Made by a program: the position numbers and the translations under genes
In this document: positions 61,472-64,000 of the stretch, in pieces
How the letters are laid out: the number at the start of each line of letters is the position of its first letter
Numbering within the stretch: the stretch's first letter is position 1
Source: Thermoplasmata archaeon
GTDB taxonomy: Archaea; Thermoplasmatota; Thermoplasmata; Lutacidiplasmatales; UBA184
Length of the DNA stretch: 64,000 bases
Direction: 5' to 3'
Assembly: GCA_022750435.1 (NCBI GenBank)
Contig: JAKIVS010000003.1
Location: forward strand, 58,717-122,716
The notes under the pieces: generated by a model
Databases searched by the model: none
The model's input: only the letters and a program-made list of their open reading frames with translations
What the model was told of the DNA's origin: nothing

Positions 61472-64000
61472 ATGGGTGCCGGGACTCTCGCCGGGCGAAG
61501 ACGCTTGACCGCTACATGGGCCATCGTCCTCCTGGTGGGGGTGCTCCTCCTCTGGACCCTCCCGACCTCGGGGGCATCGGCCGCCGGCCCGAGCTCGCTT
61601 GCCCCAGTTCCCGGACACTCCTCTCGCGTGGCGCAAAGTTCGGCGGTAGAACGGTCGACGGTCCCGGCGGGCGCCCCCCACCCCGGCGCCGTCACGAACG
61701 TCTCGATCGGGGCGGTCTACGCCTCCACCTCGATTTCTCCCGCCGCCTCCGGCGACGTTCCCTGCTACTACCAGAACTACACGTTCCAGGACGTCTCGTA
61801 TTGCTACGCGCAAACCCAGAACCCTTCGATTGTCTCCCTCTCCAACGGGGACCTCGGCCTCGGGTACTCGATCTACACGACCCAGGGCCCACTCTGCAAC
61901 AACTCCACCAGCACTACGCCGGTCTCTTGGACCAGCACCAACGTCGCCTGGGCGAACTCCGCGACCAACGGGACGACCTGGGGGGGGCCGCAGGTAGTTG
62001 GCAACGGGACCTGCCAGTGGCCGTCGTCCTCGGAGCCGACGTTCGCGACGGGTCCGGGCGCCCGTGTGGACGGGGCGTTTATCCTATCGAACGACACGAT
62101 CAACACGTCCCTCTACGGAGGGTCCCAGCCCGCCTTCCCGCCGGACTGGGCAAACACCACGGGAGATGCGATTGGGTTCGTGACGTCCGCGAACAGCGGA
62201 ACCACTTGGAGCAGCACGAGCGTCGTCCCGGGCGTCACCGGCGCCTCGCGGCCCCAGATCGCTGTGTTTGGGAAGTCAATCTATGTGGCGTACATCTTCG
62301 TGCCCAACACCACCGCCCTGTACCCGATCGGCAACTACTTCGCGAACTCGCCCGCGCTGGAGGTCCAGGTCGTCTATTCGTCGAATGGCGGTTCAACCTG
62401 GAGCACCCCCTCGACGCTACCGGGTGAGAACGCGAGCTTCGGGAACTGGTCGACCAGCCCCAGCATCGCGGTAAACAGCGCGGGTACGGTCGCCGTGGCC
62501 TACGCGACAAACCGCAGTTGCGTCGGTTACTGCTCGTACCCCGCAGGTTCCGAATACGCCGACTCGATCGTCGTCGCGACCTCGAGCTCCAACGGCACCA
62601 GTTGGTCGTCACCGTCGAGCGTCGGCGGACTCACCGGAGAGGAGCCGTATGCGCAGGACTACTACGACTACTACTATCCGGCGGACGAATACCCGTGGCA
62701 GACGACGCCCCAGACGTCGATTGTGTACTCGTCGAGTTCTGACCTGTACGTGGCGTACGCCGGCGGCTATCTCAAAGGCGCTTCGCTCCCGTACTATTAC
62801 AACTACGAGGAGAGCGGAGTGTTCGCGGCCTACTCTGTCAACGGCGGAACGAGCTGGACCTCCTCGACGGTCAACGCCCCGTTGAGCACCAACAACTACG
62901 ATGAGGAGTATTCTCCGGCGATTGGCGTCTACAATGGGACGCCGTTCATCGCCTACGTCTGGTCAAACGACTCCTACTGCTCGACGAGCCTCTGCTCGCC
63001 CCTCGTCGGAGGATACAGCTCCTGGGTTGCCTCGACGACGAACGGCGTGAACTGGTCGAGCACCTACAGCGCGATCTCCCCGATGTACGGCCCGTACGAC
63101 GCCGAAGCGGGCTGGCAGGGGTGGGAGTCGAGCGTGGCGTTCACCGCCAATGGCTCGGTCGTCACCGCGACCACGCTCCCCGGCATGGAGAGCTTCGGGT
63201 TCATCGGGCTCAACGGCTCCACTCCCGTGTACGCGAGCACGGACTATGCGAACGTGTCGATTGGGTACGTGTACTCCGGAGCCACGACGAGCGTGGTCTT
63301 TGTGGAGAACAACCTCACGGCCGGTACGACGTGGGGAGTCAGCGTCGATGGATACTCCGGCCAAGGCAACACGACGGCGATCAACGTGACGAACGTCCCG
63401 CTCGGCGTCGGCGTCTCGCTCGCCGTCCTCCCCCAGGGGTCGGCGTACCGGACGATCGAATCGTCGTCCCTCAGCGTCGCGCCGTTCCAGACGTTCACCG
63501 GACCCGCCGTGATTTACGTGAACTACTCCATCGAGTACGGGGTCCAATTCACCATCGAGCCGCTCATGGTCCCCGATGCGGAGATCTACTTCACGGCGAA
63601 CAACTACGGCTACGACCTCTTCGAGAACGGTGGGAACATCTACCTAAGCCAGCCGCTTCCCTGGTACTTCCCGGGCGGCACTCCGATCCTGGTGGAGACG
63701 TTTGGCGAGCCTCCGATCACCTACTGGAACGGGACGGGGAACGGGAGCTACACGGGGGGCGGCGCTGAGGCGAACCTCACGGTGCACGCGCCGATGAACG
63801 AGACGGCCTGGGCCGGCTCCTACGGCATCTACGACGTCGGGTTCCACGCGACGGGCCTCCCCGCCGCGTCCGTCTATTCGTTCACATTCGACGGTACGAA
63901 TTACTCGGCAGCGTCGACGGCGTGGGCGAACGCGTCGAACGTGGTGACGGGCGGCTACGAGGTGTCGGACATCACGGCGAACTCGAGCCAGGCGGGTTGG
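61472..64000 (+). CDS. N-terminal part of a giant BNR-type surface protein (3' end outside window)
   Basis: From ATG 61472 the frame stays open to the last base (843 codons), so the gene is truncated by the window. It has a signal peptide (1-35) and a long region with Asp-box-like turns (S-A-N-S-G-T-T-W, S-S-N-G-G-S-T-W, S-V-N-G-G-T-S-W) like the gene at 2589. InlB-B-like modules follow with the same G-T-G-N-G-S-Y-T-G core. The last visible part repeats the module type found at the very start of the window. It is a paralogue of the two genes at 1-6953. Confidence 0.85.
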   Translation, partial: MGAGTLAGRRRLTATWAIVLLVGVLLLWTLPTSGASAAGPSSLAPVPGHSSRVAQSSAVERSTVPAGAPHPGAVTNVSIGAVYASTSISPAASGDVPCYYQNYTFQDVSYCYAQTQNPSIVSLSNGDLGLGYSIYTTQGPLCNNSTSTTPVSWTSTNVAWANSATNGTTWGGPQVVGNGTCQWPSSSEPTFATGPGARVDGAFILSNDTINTSLYGGSQPAFPPDWANTTGDAIGFVTSANSGTTWSSTSVVPGVTGASRPQIAVFGKSIYVAYIFVPNTTALYPIGNYFANSPALEVQVVYSSNGGSTWSTPSTLPGENASFGNWSTSPSIAVNSAGTVAVAYATNRSCVGYCSYPAGSEYADSIVVATSSSNGTSWSSPSSVGGLTGEEPYAQDYYDYYYPADEYPWQTTPQTSIVYSSSSDLYVAYAGGYLKGASLPYYYNYEESGVFAAYSVNGGTSWTSSTVNAPLSTNNYDEEYSPAIGVYNGTPFIAYVWSNDSYCSTSLCSPLVGGYSSWVASTTNGVNWSSTYSAISPMYGPYDAEAGWQGWESSVAFTANGSVVTATTLPGMESFGFIGLNGSTPVYASTDYANVSIGYVYSGATTSVVFVENNLTAGTTWGVSVDGYSGQGNTTAINVTNVPLGVGVSLAVLPQGSAYRTIESSSLSVAPFQTFTGPAVIYVNYSIEYGVQFTIEPLMVPDAEIYFTANNYGYDLFENGGNIYLSQPLPWYFPGGTPILVETFGEPPITYWNGTGNGSYTGGGAEANLTVHAPMNETAWAGSYGIYDVGFHATGLPAASVYSFTFDGTNYSAASTAWANASNVVTGGYEVSDITANSSQAGW

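Noticed and set aside
1..64000. CRISPR array
   Set aside because: No regularly spaced direct repeats of the right length were found; the short repeats seen are iterons or operator-like.

Overview
The window reads as a GC-rich (roughly two thirds G+C) chromosome segment of an archaeon, most likely an uncultured Thermoplasmatota lineage from soil, sediment or subsurface. The domain assignment rests on an archaeal-type methionine adenosyltransferase, an isopentenyl phosphate kinase beside a type 2 isopentenyl diphosphate isomerase (archaeal mevalonate route), the archaeal repair protein NreA with a C-terminal PCNA-binding-like motif, a stand-alone Elp3, two tRNA genes without encoded CCA, and AT-rich TATA-like boxes about 26-30 nt before start codons, which suggests leaderless mRNAs. 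The rank below domain is an inference.

Left chromosomal part (1-15.8 kb): very large signal-peptide/C-terminal-anchor surface proteins rich in InlB-B-like, BNR/Asp-box, Ig-like and fibronectin III repeats, mixed with small housekeeping genes (a GcvH-TusA-like fusion, an SRPBCC protein, a methyltransferase, a glyoxalase-fold protein).

Middle (15,870-45,128): a 29.3-kb integrated element inserted in the 3' end of tRNA-Ala(TGC). Sixteen-bp direct repeats mark attL and attR, and a tyrosine integrase abuts attR. The element has a left plus-strand operon (primase-helicase, small proteins, serine recombinase) and a long minus-strand operon of about ten membrane and secreted proteins ending in a P-loop ATPase, which looks like a virion or cell-surface module. 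It also has accessory genes (anchored glycosidase, DUF5131/TcmP pair, DUF3800 protein, an unknown four-gene cassette) and a right plus-strand operon with nearly every junction a 4-nt start/stop overlap. That operon runs from a ribbon-helix-helix protein through a HerA-like ATPase to zinc-finger microproteins and the integrase. I see no capsid or tail genes. The best working idea is a provirus of a pleomorphic, membrane-enveloped type, or a conjugation/vesicle-like integrative element. On excision the right operon would run through attP directly into the replication operon, joining about twenty genes, so integration itself may cut replication off from its promoter.

Right chromosomal part (45.1-64 kb): tRNA-Ala, a luciferase-like oxidoreductase, another giant surface protein, a run of metabolic enzymes (YCII-VOC fusion, metallo-hydrolase, two class III aminotransferases, GNAT), tRNA-Pro(CGG), NreA, a zinc-ribbon membrane protein, MAT, Elp3, IDI-2 and IPK, and finally the start of another BNR-type surface protein that runs off the end.
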